From positions 18,501 to 82,500 of the IMG/VR virus record IMGVR_UViG_3300019124_000103: a stretch of 64,000 bases of DNA. The stretch is one strand, 5' to 3'. The notes beneath the pieces were generated by a model, which was given only the letters and a program-made list of their open reading frames with translations, was not told the DNA's origin and searched no databases. This document shows, piece after piece, positions 57,225-64,000 of this stretch; the first letter of the stretch is position 1, and each line of letters begins with the position of its first letter. This DNA is from a virus. Both the position numbers and the translations under genes were made by a program.

Positions 57225-59174
57225 ATGTACCTACTGCAAAACCTCCCGCAGCGTATCACGGACAGCAACGGCAACGTATGTGCCGGCGCCAAGGTCTACA
57301 CCTACGTCACCGGGACGACGACGCTCAAGACGTCCTATACGGATCAGGCGGGGCTGGTGCCTCACCCGAATCCGATCATTCTGGGCTCTGACGGGCTGAT
57401 GCCGCAGATTTGGCTCAACAGCGACGCGGAATATCGCATCCAGGTCCGGCAGTCGGATGACACCGTGCTTCATAGCTGGGATGACATCAGCGGGATTGAA
57501 GGAGCGGGCGCGTTGCGGGTTGAACTCGCCAGCTCTTCCATCGCCTCCGAAGGCTCAGGTATGTTGGGGCACTCCGACCTGTTGTCCTACGCCACTGGCA
57601 CATCGGGTCGCAAGATCGCCGACCGCATCAGTTTCCGGGGATGCGGTTGCAAGGGGGATGGCACGGACGACACAGCCGCACTCAATATCGCGCTGAGTGC
57701 GGCTGCGGTTCTACAGGTGCCGATTGATGGGGATGGTCGGACATTTGGAGTGACCGGGGACATCACACTGCCCTCGTGGTGCTGGATTCGCAACGCGAAG
57801 TTCAGGCAACTTGCTCCGAACGCTTCAAACCGTCGCACCTTGTACCAGAACGCCGGCACGTTCTGTCGCCTTGATGACGTGACCGTCAACCGTAATGGTG
57901 ACGGCAGCGGCGGGTCCTTGCAGAACGCCGCAGGGATCTACCTTTCTAATTGCCCGAGGGTGGTTCTCAACTATGTTGAGGTATACGGAAACGATTTCGG
58001 CAACGGAATCGTCGTGATTGACTGCGACCGTGCAGAACTGATCCACCCCTATGTCCACGACATCACGGGCGGCACCGCCGGCAGCGCGGCCATCACTGAC
58101 GACACCATCCAGGGGATTTGGATTCAGCGCGGCAATCGGGTGACGATCGATCATCCTCGCGTAGAAAACTTGCTGAACCGGTGGAGCGGTCAGGCCGCAT
58201 TCAACCGGTACACGCGCGGCATCACTGTTGGCGGCACAAAGAACTGGGCTATTACGTCCCCCATGGTGGAGAACGTCGATCAAGGCATCGACGTTACGGG
58301 AGACGAGAACGCGGAATTTTTCGAGGTAACGGGTGGCGTCCTGTCCAACTGCTACACGTGGGGGGCGAAGTGCGCCAACAGTGTGCAGAACGGGTCGTTT
58401 ATCGGCACGGTGGCTTATCGCTGCGGCCAGGCTGGTTTTGTGGCGAGCGCGCCTTCGATTGTGATGGCGGAACAAACGCAGCGCATCTCCTTCGTGGGAT
58501 GCCGTTCGCTGCAAACCGGTTTTGGCGGCGTGTGGACTGCTATCGCCAACGTCGCCGGATTCCGTGTTGCCAACACAGTCGCCTACCCCACATTTCCGAG
58601 AGCCATAAAGTTCATCGGCTGCTCTGCTGACGGTGCGGGCGGCACGATGGAGTACGGGTTCTTCAACGACTCCACGGTTGGCACAACGGATGGGGAAGAC
58701 TGGGTGGAGGTGGTGCACTGCGACTCCTCTGGCGAGACCGTAGCGAAGTTCTTTGGCTTCCATGCCGGCTTCGCTCGTCGGTCTCGCGTCTCCTCTCTGG
58801 CAATTCCGAACGGCGCATGGACGGCTGTTGATTGGGACGACAACGCCGACCTGATGAGCGGGGTTTCCTCAACAAACGCCATCGTTGCCAGGCGCTCGGG
58901 CATCTGGCAAGCGACGGCCGGCGTTTCTTGGGCGAGCAATGCCACTGGCACACGGGGCGTGCGGGTCAAGGTCAACGGCGTTGTTGTCACCGGGTCGCAA
59001 GTTCGCATTACCGCTTCTGACGCCAATCAAAAGGACATTAGCACCTCCGTTGCGTTTCAGGCGGCACAGGGGGACACGGTGACGGTCGAGGCGTACCAGG
59101 ACTCAGGGGGCGCCTTGAACATGCTGACGGGCTCTGCTTTCAGGCTCGCTCTTATCTCCGCTGGCCAGGCGTAA
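57225..59174 (+). CDS. Receptor-binding tailspike (phage B)
   Basis: A 649-residue spike with the same anchor domain as 19379 in residues 1-100 and an unrelated receptor part. FRGCGCKGDGTDDTAALNIA (near residue 135) is the beta-helix entry motif of pectate-lyase-type spikes, which the phage A spike shows only weakly. Residues 160-500 are a long beta-helix (RVVLNYVEVYGNDFG, NRVTIDHPRVENL). The last 120 residues (ATGTRGVRVKVNGVVV) look like a TNF-like jelly-roll tip. Probably recognises a different glycan. Confidence 0.8.
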   Translation: MYLLQNLPQRITDSNGNVCAGAKVYTYVTGTTTLKTSYTDQAGLVPHPNPIILGSDGLMPQIWLNSDAEYRIQVRQSDDTVLHSWDDISGIEGAGALRVELASSSIASEGSGMLGHSDLLSYATGTSGRKIADRISFRGCGCKGDGTDDTAALNIALSAAAVLQVPIDGDGRTFGVTGDITLPSWCWIRNAKFRQLAPNASNRRTLYQNAGTFCRLDDVTVNRNGDGSGGSLQNAAGIYLSNCPRVVLNYVEVYGNDFGNGIVVIDCDRAELIHPYVHDITGGTAGSAAITDDTIQGIWIQRGNRVTIDHPRVENLLNRWSGQAAFNRYTRGITVGGTKNWAITSPMVENVDQGIDVTGDENAEFFEVTGGVLSNCYTWGAKCANSVQNGSFIGTVAYRCGQAGFVASAPSIVMAEQTQRISFVGCRSLQTGFGGVWTAIANVAGFRVANTVAYPTFPRAIKFIGCSADGAGGTMEYGFFNDSTVGTTDGEDWVEVVHCDSSGETVAKFFGFHAGFARRSRVSSLAIPNGAWTAVDWDDNADLMSGVSSTNAIVARRSGIWQATAGVSWASNATGTRGVRVKVNGVVVTGSQVRITASDANQKDISTSVAFQAAQGDTVTVEAYQDSGGALNMLTGSAFRLALISAGQA

Positions 59175-59179
59175 ATGCG

Positions 59180-59392
59180 ATGAGCCTCAACGACCTGCCG
59201 CACGCGGCATCACATGTGCATGACCCGCGGGTAAAGCTCGCAACAGCCTGGGGAGGCGTGGGCGTGTCAGAAATTCTCGGTGCCTTCGGCATCAACTCGT
59301 GGAGCGACTTCGCGGCGATGCTTGCTGCGATTTACTCGCTCATCCTCATCATTGAATGGGCCTGGAAGAAGGCGAAGGGGCGAAAGAAGTGA
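59180..59392 (+). CDS. Small membrane protein, possible holin (phage B copy)
   Basis: A 70-residue protein nearly identical to 21261, with changes only in the first 14 residues. The single membrane helix and KKAKGRKK end are the same. First gene of the lysis block. Confidence 0.65.
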   Translation: MSLNDLPHAASHVHDPRVKLATAWGGVGVSEILGAFGINSWSDFAAMLAAIYSLILIIEWAWKKAKGRKK

Positions 59393-59589
59393 AGAAGAAG
59401 CAACCCCAAGACGAAGGGCCGCGCTGCGGCTCTTGCTACTTCTGGCACTGTGAAGACGGGGGCGACATTGGGGAGTGCTTCGGTACACCGCCGAAGACGG
59501 TGATAGAGGACGACGAGAGTTGGTACAACGAGCGCAGCACGACGTTGCGCACGGATTACCCCTGTTGGTTCTTCCGGGCCAAGCAATGA
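59389..59589 (+). CDS. Cysteine-rich small protein (phage B copy)
   Basis: A 66-residue protein with GTG start in a GTGA overlap. CGSC, a Cys in HCED, GECF and YPCWF keep the cysteine positions of 21470, although the rest has diverged. Unknown function. Confidence 0.6.
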   Translation: MKKKQPQDEGPRCGSCYFWHCEDGGDIGECFGTPPKTVIEDDESWYNERSTTLRTDYPCWFFRAKQ

Positions 59590-60758
59590 TTGACCCCGCC
59601 TTGAAGGAGTGGGCCACCGAAGCCCAGGCCCGCTACATCGATGCGGTGATCGAACACGGCGGGTATCGGGCAGCGGCTCGTGTGCTTGGGGTTGCTGACA
59701 CGACGGTCAAGCGCTCCATTGACGCACTGAAGGCTAACGCTGCACTTCGAGGGTACTCGCCGGCTCACCAGATGAGCCACCCCGTACCCGCGGGGTATCT
59801 GGTCAAGGGGGTTTCGACCTACTACGACGAGGACGGCAAACCTCGGGGGCAGTGGGTGAAGTCCACTCTTGACCGCTCGAGGGCAGCCGACATTGCTCGA
59901 GCAGGAATCGAAGCGCTACAGGAAGAGGTTAGGGGGCTGGCGCCGATCACTCCGCCACCAAAACACGTGCTCGAGCAGATTCTTGCGGTGTACCCACTGG
60001 GCGATCCGCACTTTGGCATGTACGCCTGGGCTCGAGAGTGCGGCGAAGACTTCGATCTCGAGCACGCAGAGCGGCTGACCCTTGGGGCAGTGGACCGCCT
60101 TGTGTACACCGCGCCCCAGGCTGAGACGGCGATTCTCCTGCCGCTCGGGGATGTTTTCCACGCCAACGACCAGACCAACCAGACGCCGGCCCACAAGCAC
60201 CAACTCGACGTTGACTCGAGATTTGTGAAGGTGCTCCAGGTTGGCGTGAAGACATTCCGCCACGCGATCCTGCGCCTTCTCGGGAGGCACCGGAAAGTGA
60301 TCGTCCGGTTCGTCCAAGGGAACCACGACCCGGAGGCGGTGTGGGCTCTGGCGCTCACGATTGCCGCTTACTTCGAGAACGAGCCTCGAGTCTGCGTCGA
60401 TCTTTCGCCGTCAAAGTTCTGGTTCTACCGCTTCGGCAAGGTGCTGATCGGCGCCACCCACGGCGACACCTGCAAGCCAGAGATGCTGATGGGCGTGATG
60501 GCGGCGGATCGCCCGGAGGACTGGGGCAAGACCAAGCACCGCTACTGGTACTGCGGCCACGTTCATCACTCGAGCGTCAAGGAATATCCAGGCGTCACGG
60601 TCGAAACCTTCCGCACCCTGGCAGCGAAAGACGCCTATGCGGCGAGCCACGGCTATCGGGCGGGACGAGACATGCGGTGCATCGTTCACCACCTCGAGCA
60701 TGGCGAGATTGAACGGCATCGCTGTGATGTTGCGATGCTGGATGAGTGCGCCGCCTAG
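59586..60758 (+). CDS. Metallophosphoesterase with N-terminal HTH (phage B)
   Basis: A 390-residue two-domain protein. Residues 14-52 (YIDAVIEHGGYRAAARVLGV, then TTVKRSIDALK) form a helix-turn-helix. The rest is a calcineurin-type phosphoesterase: GDPHFG with D140 and H142, GDVFH with D189, GNHD with N246/H247, GATHGD with H292, and GHVHH with H325/H327, so all metal ligands are present. Such enzymes can be nucleases or nucleotide phosphatases. It fills the slot of the DEDD exonuclease of phage A, between the same flanking genes. Confidence 0.82.
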   Translation: MIDPALKEWATEAQARYIDAVIEHGGYRAAARVLGVADTTVKRSIDALKANAALRGYSPAHQMSHPVPAGYLVKGVSTYYDEDGKPRGQWVKSTLDRSRAADIARAGIEALQEEVRGLAPITPPPKHVLEQILAVYPLGDPHFGMYAWARECGEDFDLEHAERLTLGAVDRLVYTAPQAETAILLPLGDVFHANDQTNQTPAHKHQLDVDSRFVKVLQVGVKTFRHAILRLLGRHRKVIVRFVQGNHDPEAVWALALTIAAYFENEPRVCVDLSPSKFWFYRFGKVLIGATHGDTCKPEMLMGVMAADRPEDWGKTKHRYWYCGHVHHSSVKEYPGVTVETFRTLAAKDAYAASHGYRAGRDMRCIVHHLEHGEIERHRCDVAMLDECAA

Positions 60759-60763
60759 TTATC

Positions 60764-60835
60764 CAACAGATTAGAGGCTGTTGTATAGCGAAACAGCCTC
60801 CAAGCTGTTGCTCCGAATTCGCGGTTCGTGAATTC
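60764..60835 (+). other. Conserved RNA-hairpin leader (phage B copy)
   Basis: The same three hairpins as at 22431: CAACAG(N8)CTGTTG with a changed loop, AACAGC-CTCCAA-GCTGTT, and GAATTC(N9)GAATTC. The stems are intact while bases in the first loop have changed. The sequence lies between the phosphoesterase stop and the secreted small protein. Confidence 0.4.
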
Positions 60836-60901
60836 CGAATCAGCCGGCCCCTCGCCGCCAGGGACCGTGCCGTGTCTTTCTGACGGCTTCAGGAGTCCCC
60901 C

Positions 60902-61102
60902 ATGAAAAAGCTGATCGCCGCGCTTGCGGTGTGCATTGCCGTGCCTGTCGTTGCCATCGAGGTGACGCTGACCCCCGAAGAACAGCAGCTCTGCGACGAA
61001 CAAGGCGGCTGTGTGTTCGCCACCCGTCAGCACATCCTGGCTTTGATCGAGCGGGCATTCACCGAAGGGGTCAAGCGTGGACAAGCCAAGTGCAGCTTGT
61101 AA
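60902..61102 (+). CDS. Small periplasmic protein (phage B copy)
   Basis: A 66-residue secreted protein, homologue of 22570 with only two or three changes (signal MKKLIAALAVCIAVPVVA). Cysteine positions are unchanged. Function unknown. Confidence 0.7.
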   Translation: MKKLIAALAVCIAVPVVAIEVTLTPEEQQLCDEQGGCVFATRQHILALIERAFTEGVKRGQAKCSL

Positions 61103-61277
61103 GCCATACGCCTGGGCCGTCGAGTATTCCAAAGGACTCGGCGGCCTTTTCTTTGACCGTGCCCGCGCCGACCAGGCTGCGGTGAACCTGCACGGCGTTG
61201 TCGTGCCTCTTTATGACCACCCAAAAGAAGACTGCCGCTGCCCTTGCCATCGCGGTGGCGATTGCTGCGCCGTTTGA
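61077..61277 (+). CDS. Small phage protein, overlapping lysis gene (phage B copy)
   Basis: A 66-residue protein identical in sequence to that at 22745, GTG start, overlapping the secreted protein and the endolysin genes in other frames. Base changes between the copies in this region are few and silent in this frame. Confidence 0.55.
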   Translation: MDKPSAACKPYAWAVEYSKGLGGLFFDRARADQAAVNLHGVVVPLYDHPKEDCRCPCHRGGDCCAV

Positions 61278-61671
61278 GGGCCTGAGGAATTGGGCCTACC
61301 GAGATCCCGTAGGAATCCCAACCATCTGCTTTGGCTCAACCAAAGGTGTGAGGATGGGGGACTACAAGACCACGGCCGAGTGCAAAGCCCTGCTTACCCA
61401 CGAAATGCAGGAGTTTGTCGAGACGGTGGACCGATGCGCGCCGGGGCTGCCCCCTAACGCCCTGGCGGCCTTCTCGTCGGCGGCTTTCAATGTGGGGCCG
61501 GCCCTGACTTGTGGTGACACCACGGCGGCCAGGCTGTTGAGGCAAGGTCGCTGGCGGGAGGCCTGTGACCAACTCCCCCGCTGGAACAAGGCCCGGGTGG
61601 CGGGTCAGTTGGTGGAGTTGCCGGGGCTTACCAAGCGGCGGGCGGCCGAGCGGGAGTTGTGTTTGTCATGA
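61213..61671 (+). CDS. Endolysin, GH24 lysozyme with signal-anchor (phage B copy)
   Basis: A 152-residue muramidase with the same Glu/Asp/Thr triad and SAR-type N-terminus as 22881; only two residues differ that I can see (R to Q near residue 71, H to R near residue 122). The ATGA overlap leads into an unrelated spanin pair. Confidence 0.88.
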   Translation: MTTQKKTAAALAIAVAIAAPFEGLRNWAYRDPVGIPTICFGSTKGVRMGDYKTTAECKALLTHEMQEFVETVDRCAPGLPPNALAAFSSAAFNVGPALTCGDTTAARLLRQGRWREACDQLPRWNKARVAGQLVELPGLTKRRAAERELCLS

Positions 61672-62093
61672 GCCTGCCTGCCCGAATCCTCGCTTGTCTC
61701 CTTGCGCTGGTGGTGGCGTTCTCGTTCGGTTGGGGAACGCATGCACGATTCCAGCAGAGGAAAGCGCTGAAGCTGGCCTTAGAGGCGGAACAGGAGGCGC
61801 GCCGGATTGAGCAAAAGCGCGCCGCCATGCAACAGGAAATCCAAGATGCCAAAGACCGCGAACTGCGCCGCGTACATGCTCGCCTTGCTGATGCTCTTGA
61901 GCGGCTGCGCAACCGCCCCGAGCGCCTGCCCGAACCCGCCCGCACCGCCTGCGCCGGTTCCACTGGGGCCGAGCTTTCAGGAACGGATGCAGCTTTTCTT
62001 GTCCGGGAAGCCGCCAGAGCCGATTCCCTCAGAGCCGAGCTTGCCGCCTGCCAAGCCAGAGAGGTAGCTAGCCGAACGGCCGCCACACCTTGA
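61668..62093 (+). CDS. Rz: Rz-like inner-membrane spanin (phage B)
   Basis: A 141-residue protein: membrane helix ILACLLALVVAFSFGWG, then a long charged coiled coil (KLALEAEQEARRIEQKRAAM). Not similar to the phage A Rz in sequence. The last 26 bases overlap the converging SLOG gene. Confidence 0.8.
   Translation: MSLPARILACLLALVVAFSFGWGTHARFQQRKALKLALEAEQEARRIEQKRAAMQQEIQDAKDRELRRVHARLADALERLRNRPERLPEPARTACAGSTGAELSGTDAAFLVREAARADSLRAELAACQAREVASRTAATP
61846..62067 (+). CDS. Rz1: Rz1-like outer-membrane spanin lipoprotein (phage B)
   Basis: A 73-residue lipoprotein fully inside Rz in another frame. Signal peptide with lipobox LLSGC, then a Pro-rich mature part (CPNPPAPPAPVPLGP), the classical Rz1 layout. 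AGGAAA precedes the chosen ATG. Confidence 0.8.
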   Translation: MPKTANCAAYMLALLMLLSGCATAPSACPNPPAPPAPVPLGPSFQERMQLFLSGKPPEPIPSEPSLPPAKPER

Positions 62094-62532
62094 TCCCGGC
62101 AGCCACGCAGCGCATGGTGCAGTCCTCCGTGCCCCTCCCGCCCGGGAATGCAATGGCCCCGGTGGCGCCCGCGGCAACCATGCGCTGATTCCGCTCCGGC
62201 CCAGCCTTCGGGCCGAGCGCGCGCCAGTCCGCATCGAATCGCTGCACGTCCACCCCGCGCTCCCGCGCCCATTCGTCGGCCAGCGCGTCAGCGCCCGTCG
62301 GGCAGGCGCCGTGCACCAGTAATGTGATCCGCCGCCTGGAGTGCGCGAGATCGAGGGCGGCAAACACCCGCTCCCGGTCCTCGTAGTCCCGGCCGCCGGT
62401 GACGATCACGACATGCCGGTCGGGGTGGTGGCGCAGCCAGGCGATGTGCGCGGCCAGCATCGACTCGCGCGTGCTGACGGGCGGCCCTGGCGGTGATGGG
62501 CCGATGACTGGCGGATAGGACGGGTTGCCCAT
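62068..62532 (-). CDS. SLOG-fold protein (DUF2493 type, phage B copy)
   Basis: A 154-residue homologue of 23713 with the same GGRDY, GACPTGADALADEWA and FPGGRGTEDC segments. ATG start. It ends with VWRPFG, without the extension of copy A. Very close in sequence apart from the end. Role unknown. Confidence 0.78.
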   Translation of the reverse strand: MGNPSYPPVIGPSPPGPPVSTRESMLAAHIAWLRHHPDRHVVIVTGGRDYEDRERVFAALDLAHSRRRITLLVHGACPTGADALADEWARERGVDVQRFDADWRALGPKAGPERNQRMVAAGATGAIAFPGGRGTEDCTMRCVAAGIKVWRPFG

Positions 62533-62744
62533 CAGGGCATCGTAGCGTGCGGGGCGGGTGGCACAATCTCGTCTCGCGCTTGGTCGGACTGCGATTCGAC
62601 GGTTGGGGGCTCATCGCCCCCTTCTTTTTTGAGCGAGTTCCCGATCTTCTTCACGATCAGAGACACGATCTCGATGTCTTCCAGATCGGTTAGCTGCGTC
62701 AACGAGTCCAGGCCTGGGCCTTTGATGTGGACCGTGTAGGTCAT
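62532..62744 (-). CDS. Hypothetical small protein
   Basis: A 70-residue protein starting MTYTVHIKGPGLDSLTQLTD with a beta-alpha N-terminal part and a polar tail. It lies between the HNH-fused gene and the SLOG gene and overlaps both by one to four bases. No counterpart in phage A. Confidence 0.6.
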   Translation of the reverse strand: MTYTVHIKGPGLDSLTQLTDLEDIEIVSLIVKKIGNSLKKEGGDEPPTVESQSDQARDEIVPPAPHATMP

Positions 62745-63478
62745 TCGGCACTCCCTATTGCGGCTGCGGCTCGGCGCTTGTGCAGTTTTTTCCCAGGCAC
62801 GGCAGGCGTCAAGATCGCCTCTTCAATACTCCATCCGGCCGCCTCTCTGCTACGGGCCATGCCGGGAGGCAATCCCATCTCGCGCTCCCATGCCGAAATC
62901 GTCTGGGTCTTGCCGTTGATCGTCACCGGCCTGGCGACGCGAGTGTTGGAGTTCTGCTCTTCCGCGGTGGCCCAGCGCACGTTACCGGGCTCGTAGTCAC
63001 CGTTCACATCGATTCGGTCTACGGAGTACCCAGGCCCTGGGCGCGGCCCAACATCGGCCAGGAACGCTGTGAAGTCGGACTCCCACTTGGTGCAGACCTT
63101 GATGCCTCGCCCTCCGTAGTGCTCATACTCTTTCCGATTCGGGTTGTTGCAGCGCTGCTTCATTTGGACCCAGGCGCGATGCTCTGGCGTCTTGTTCAGC
63201 CCATGCTTCAAGCGCGGGACGACTGGACGCTTGGACCGGCCCTCGGCGAGAGTCTCCAGGTGAAGGCAGCCGCAACTCCTGGTATGCCCGGAGCGCAGCT
63301 TGTTGAGGTTCAGGCTCACCTCTTTGCCGCACTCGCACCTGCACAGAAACTGCCGCTTTCGCGGGTTAACGCGCTCTACCTCGCGCAGGACCGTCAGGCG
63401 CCCGTAGGCCTCACCAACGGGGTTCAGCAGCCCCGCAGCCCGTGCTGCTGCCTCCAGCATCTGTCTCGTGTCAGTCAT
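62741..63478 (-). CDS. HNH-type homing nuclease fused into a phage accessory gene
   Basis: A 245-residue chimera. Residues 1-16 (MTDTRQMLEAAARAAG) and the last nine (RAAAAIGSAE type) are those of the accessory gene at 24801. Between them lies a typical phage nuclease: zinc ribbon (YGRLTVLREVERVNPRKRQF, FLCRCECGKEV, SCGCLHLE), HNH-like core (HRAWVQMKQRCNNPN, HYGGRGIKVCTKWE, YSVDRIDVNGDYEPGNVRWA) and a C-terminal DNA-binding helix (TISAWEREMGLPPGMARSRE). The reading frame is continuous, so the nuclease is probably expressed from the signals of the old gene. Confidence 0.82.
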   Translation of the reverse strand: MTDTRQMLEAAARAAGLLNPVGEAYGRLTVLREVERVNPRKRQFLCRCECGKEVSLNLNKLRSGHTRSCGCLHLETLAEGRSKRPVVPRLKHGLNKTPEHRAWVQMKQRCNNPNRKEYEHYGGRGIKVCTKWESDFTAFLADVGPRPGPGYSVDRIDVNGDYEPGNVRWATAEEQNSNTRVARPVTINGKTQTISAWEREMGLPPGMARSREAAGWSIEEAILTPAVPGKKLHKRRAAAAIGSAE

Positions 63479-63608
63479 TGCAGTGTCTCCAGGGGCGCTT
63501 GGGTCGTGGGAACGACCGGCCGGAGAGGCGCGAAAACACGTGCTGAAGAACTCAGCAGATATTCCCGCGAACTGCCGGCAAACCCGCGCCGATACTCACT
63601 TGTGGGCT
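63479..63608. other. Phage B right end next to attR
   Basis: A 130-base non-coding stretch between the HNH-fused gene and the tRNA fragment. It contains a perfect hairpin GGTCGT-GGGA-ACGACC (63502-63517) and a short CTGA-N5-TCAG repeat. It probably holds an integrase arm region. No gene seen. Confidence 0.45.
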
Positions 63609-63657
63609 CAGATTGTGATTCTGGTTGTCGTGGGTTCGAGTCCCATCAGCCACCCCA
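63609..63657 (+). other. attR: 3' part of tRNA-His
   Basis: CAGATTGTGATTCTGG, the T-arm with GGGTTCGAGTCCC and the end CAGCCACCCCA correspond to the tRNA-His 3' half from anticodon stem to CCA. The 5' half (acceptor GGTGGCT and D-arm) is missing; phage DNA stands there. This is what integration into the 3' end of a tRNA gene leaves at attR; the repaired tRNA should lie outside the window on the left. Confidence 0.85.
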
Positions 63658-63670
63658 AGAAGATCGACGA

Positions 63671-63697
63671 TTAGGCGCCACGGGCGCCTAATTTTTT
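63671..63697 (+). terminator. Terminator of the tRNA-His gene
   Basis: TTAGGCGCC-ACG-GGCGCCTAA followed by six T. Probably the original terminator of the host tRNA transcript, now separated from its promoter by the prophages. Confidence 0.85.
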
Positions 63698-63751
63698 GCC
63701 TGAAGCGCTTCGTGCTTCAGCGTCCGGCCACTGTCGAGCGGCACCGCGCGG

Positions 63752-64000
63752 TCACTGCAGCGGCGCCTGGCCTTTCTCGAGGAACACGCTCTTGCAAGCG
63801 GGGCACATCTGAGGGCTGGGCGCCGGCTGGGTGGAGTGCTCCAGATGGCCGCAGTCCGCACAGCGCCACAAGCGCGCCCGCAGCGGGTCGGTGGGGTCGT
63901 ACGGAACGGCCCGCGGGGCGGAAAAACTGTCGAGGTTCATGCCCTTGCCGGGCAAGCCCTGTGCCAGCCGCGAGCGCGCTGCGTCAATCGTCGGTGTCAC
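63752..64000 (-). CDS. Host zinc-ribbon protein, C-terminal part (5' end outside window)
   Basis: At least 82 residues, open to the right edge. RLWRCADCGHLEHSTQPAPS and MCPACKSVFLEKG form a four-Cys zinc ribbon at the C-terminus. Its place outside attR and its different character mark it as a host gene. Function unknown. Confidence 0.65.
   Translation of the reverse strand: MTPTIDAARSRLAQGLPGKGMNLDSFSAPRAVPYDPTDPLRARLWRCADCGHLEHSTQPAPSPQMCPACKSVFLEKGQAPLQ

Larger units (their letters stand above)
50281..62532 (+). repeat. Tail/ejection/lysis module, copy B of a large direct repeat
   Basis: Counterpart of 12216-24231 in the same orientation, about 38 kb downstream. The homology begins abruptly at the GTGATCCCC of the gp10 gene, right after the PEP-CTERM cargo gene. 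Recombination between the copies would delete the region between them. Confidence 0.85.

Noticed and set aside
12216-62093. Near-identical blocks as template/variable repeats of a diversity-generating retroelement
   Set aside because: No reverse transcriptase gene is present and the differences are not restricted to adenines; the blocks are homologous phage modules.
63570-63657. Complete tRNA-His gene
   Set aside because: The acceptor 5' strand and D-arm are absent upstream of the anticodon stem; only the 3' part exists.
1-64000. CRISPR array or insertion sequence
   Set aside because: No regularly spaced direct repeats and no transposase-like protein found.

Overview
The window is high-GC DNA that is almost wholly prophage, with a short piece of host chromosome at the right end. 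It holds the late half of one tailed phage (phage A, positions 1 to about 25,140; its left part lies outside the window) and then an apparently complete second, related phage (phage B, about 25,155 to 63,657). Phage B ends in the 3' part of a tRNA-His gene (anticodon GTG to CCA), the usual scar (attR) of a tyrosine-integrase prophage. Frequent GTG starts, the tRNA-His sequence, a good CTG-N10-CAG LexA box and two PEP-CTERM (exosortase-sorted) proteins fit a betaproteobacterium that makes exopolysaccharide (Burkholderiales or Rhodocyclales type). This is inference; no species is identified.

Phage A, plus strand: C-terminal nuclease half of the large terminase, two small proteins, a 717-residue portal, a HExxH protein, scaffold and SU10-type capsid (2-5924), then tailspikes, an adaptor and accessory tail proteins (5986-11555). 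A minus-strand PEP-CTERM gene follows (11536-12126). Next come a P22 gp10-like tail protein, three ejection-type proteins (14670-19253), a receptor-binding tailspike (19379-21259) and the lysis block: small membrane protein, DEDD exonuclease, SAR-type endolysin, Rz/Rz1 (21261-23792). Four minus-strand genes (23713-25139) then run up to the integrase.

Phage B: integrase and a PrtN-like regulator (25155-26588), then a tightly overlapped leftward early operon with NinB, a HNH-type protein, an SSB-like protein and an ERF annealase (26590-32769). A lysogeny region (32776-34662) carries matching operator pairs at the leftward and rightward promoters, a lipoprotein, an exported HNH nuclease, a LexA box in front of a STAS-like gene, and a short CI-type repressor without a peptidase domain. 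The rightward operon has Cro, HTH proteins, a replication initiator, a DnaB-type helicase, VRR-NUC, DUF3310 and a Q-type antiterminator (34668-41064). A late promoter followed by a terminator sits at the 3' end of Q. Terminase, P22-like portal, scaffold, N4-gp56/DUF4043-type capsid and a gp4-like adaptor follow (41264-47097), then tail proteins with a glycosidase-like protein, another minus-strand PEP-CTERM gene, and a tail/ejection/lysis module that is a close copy of that of phage A (50281-62093).

The two phages therefore have unrelated heads but almost the same gp10-to-lysis module. Differences are concentrated in swappable slots: spike receptor domain, exonuclease versus metallophosphoesterase, spanins, and the minus-strand genes. 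The most notable items are the two PEP-CTERM cargo genes with ribosome sites inside hairpins, a probable SOS-controlled STAS-domain antirepressor, a short antisense membrane-protein gene conserved in both phages, an HNH nuclease fused into a phage gene, and the missing attachment site between the two prophages.
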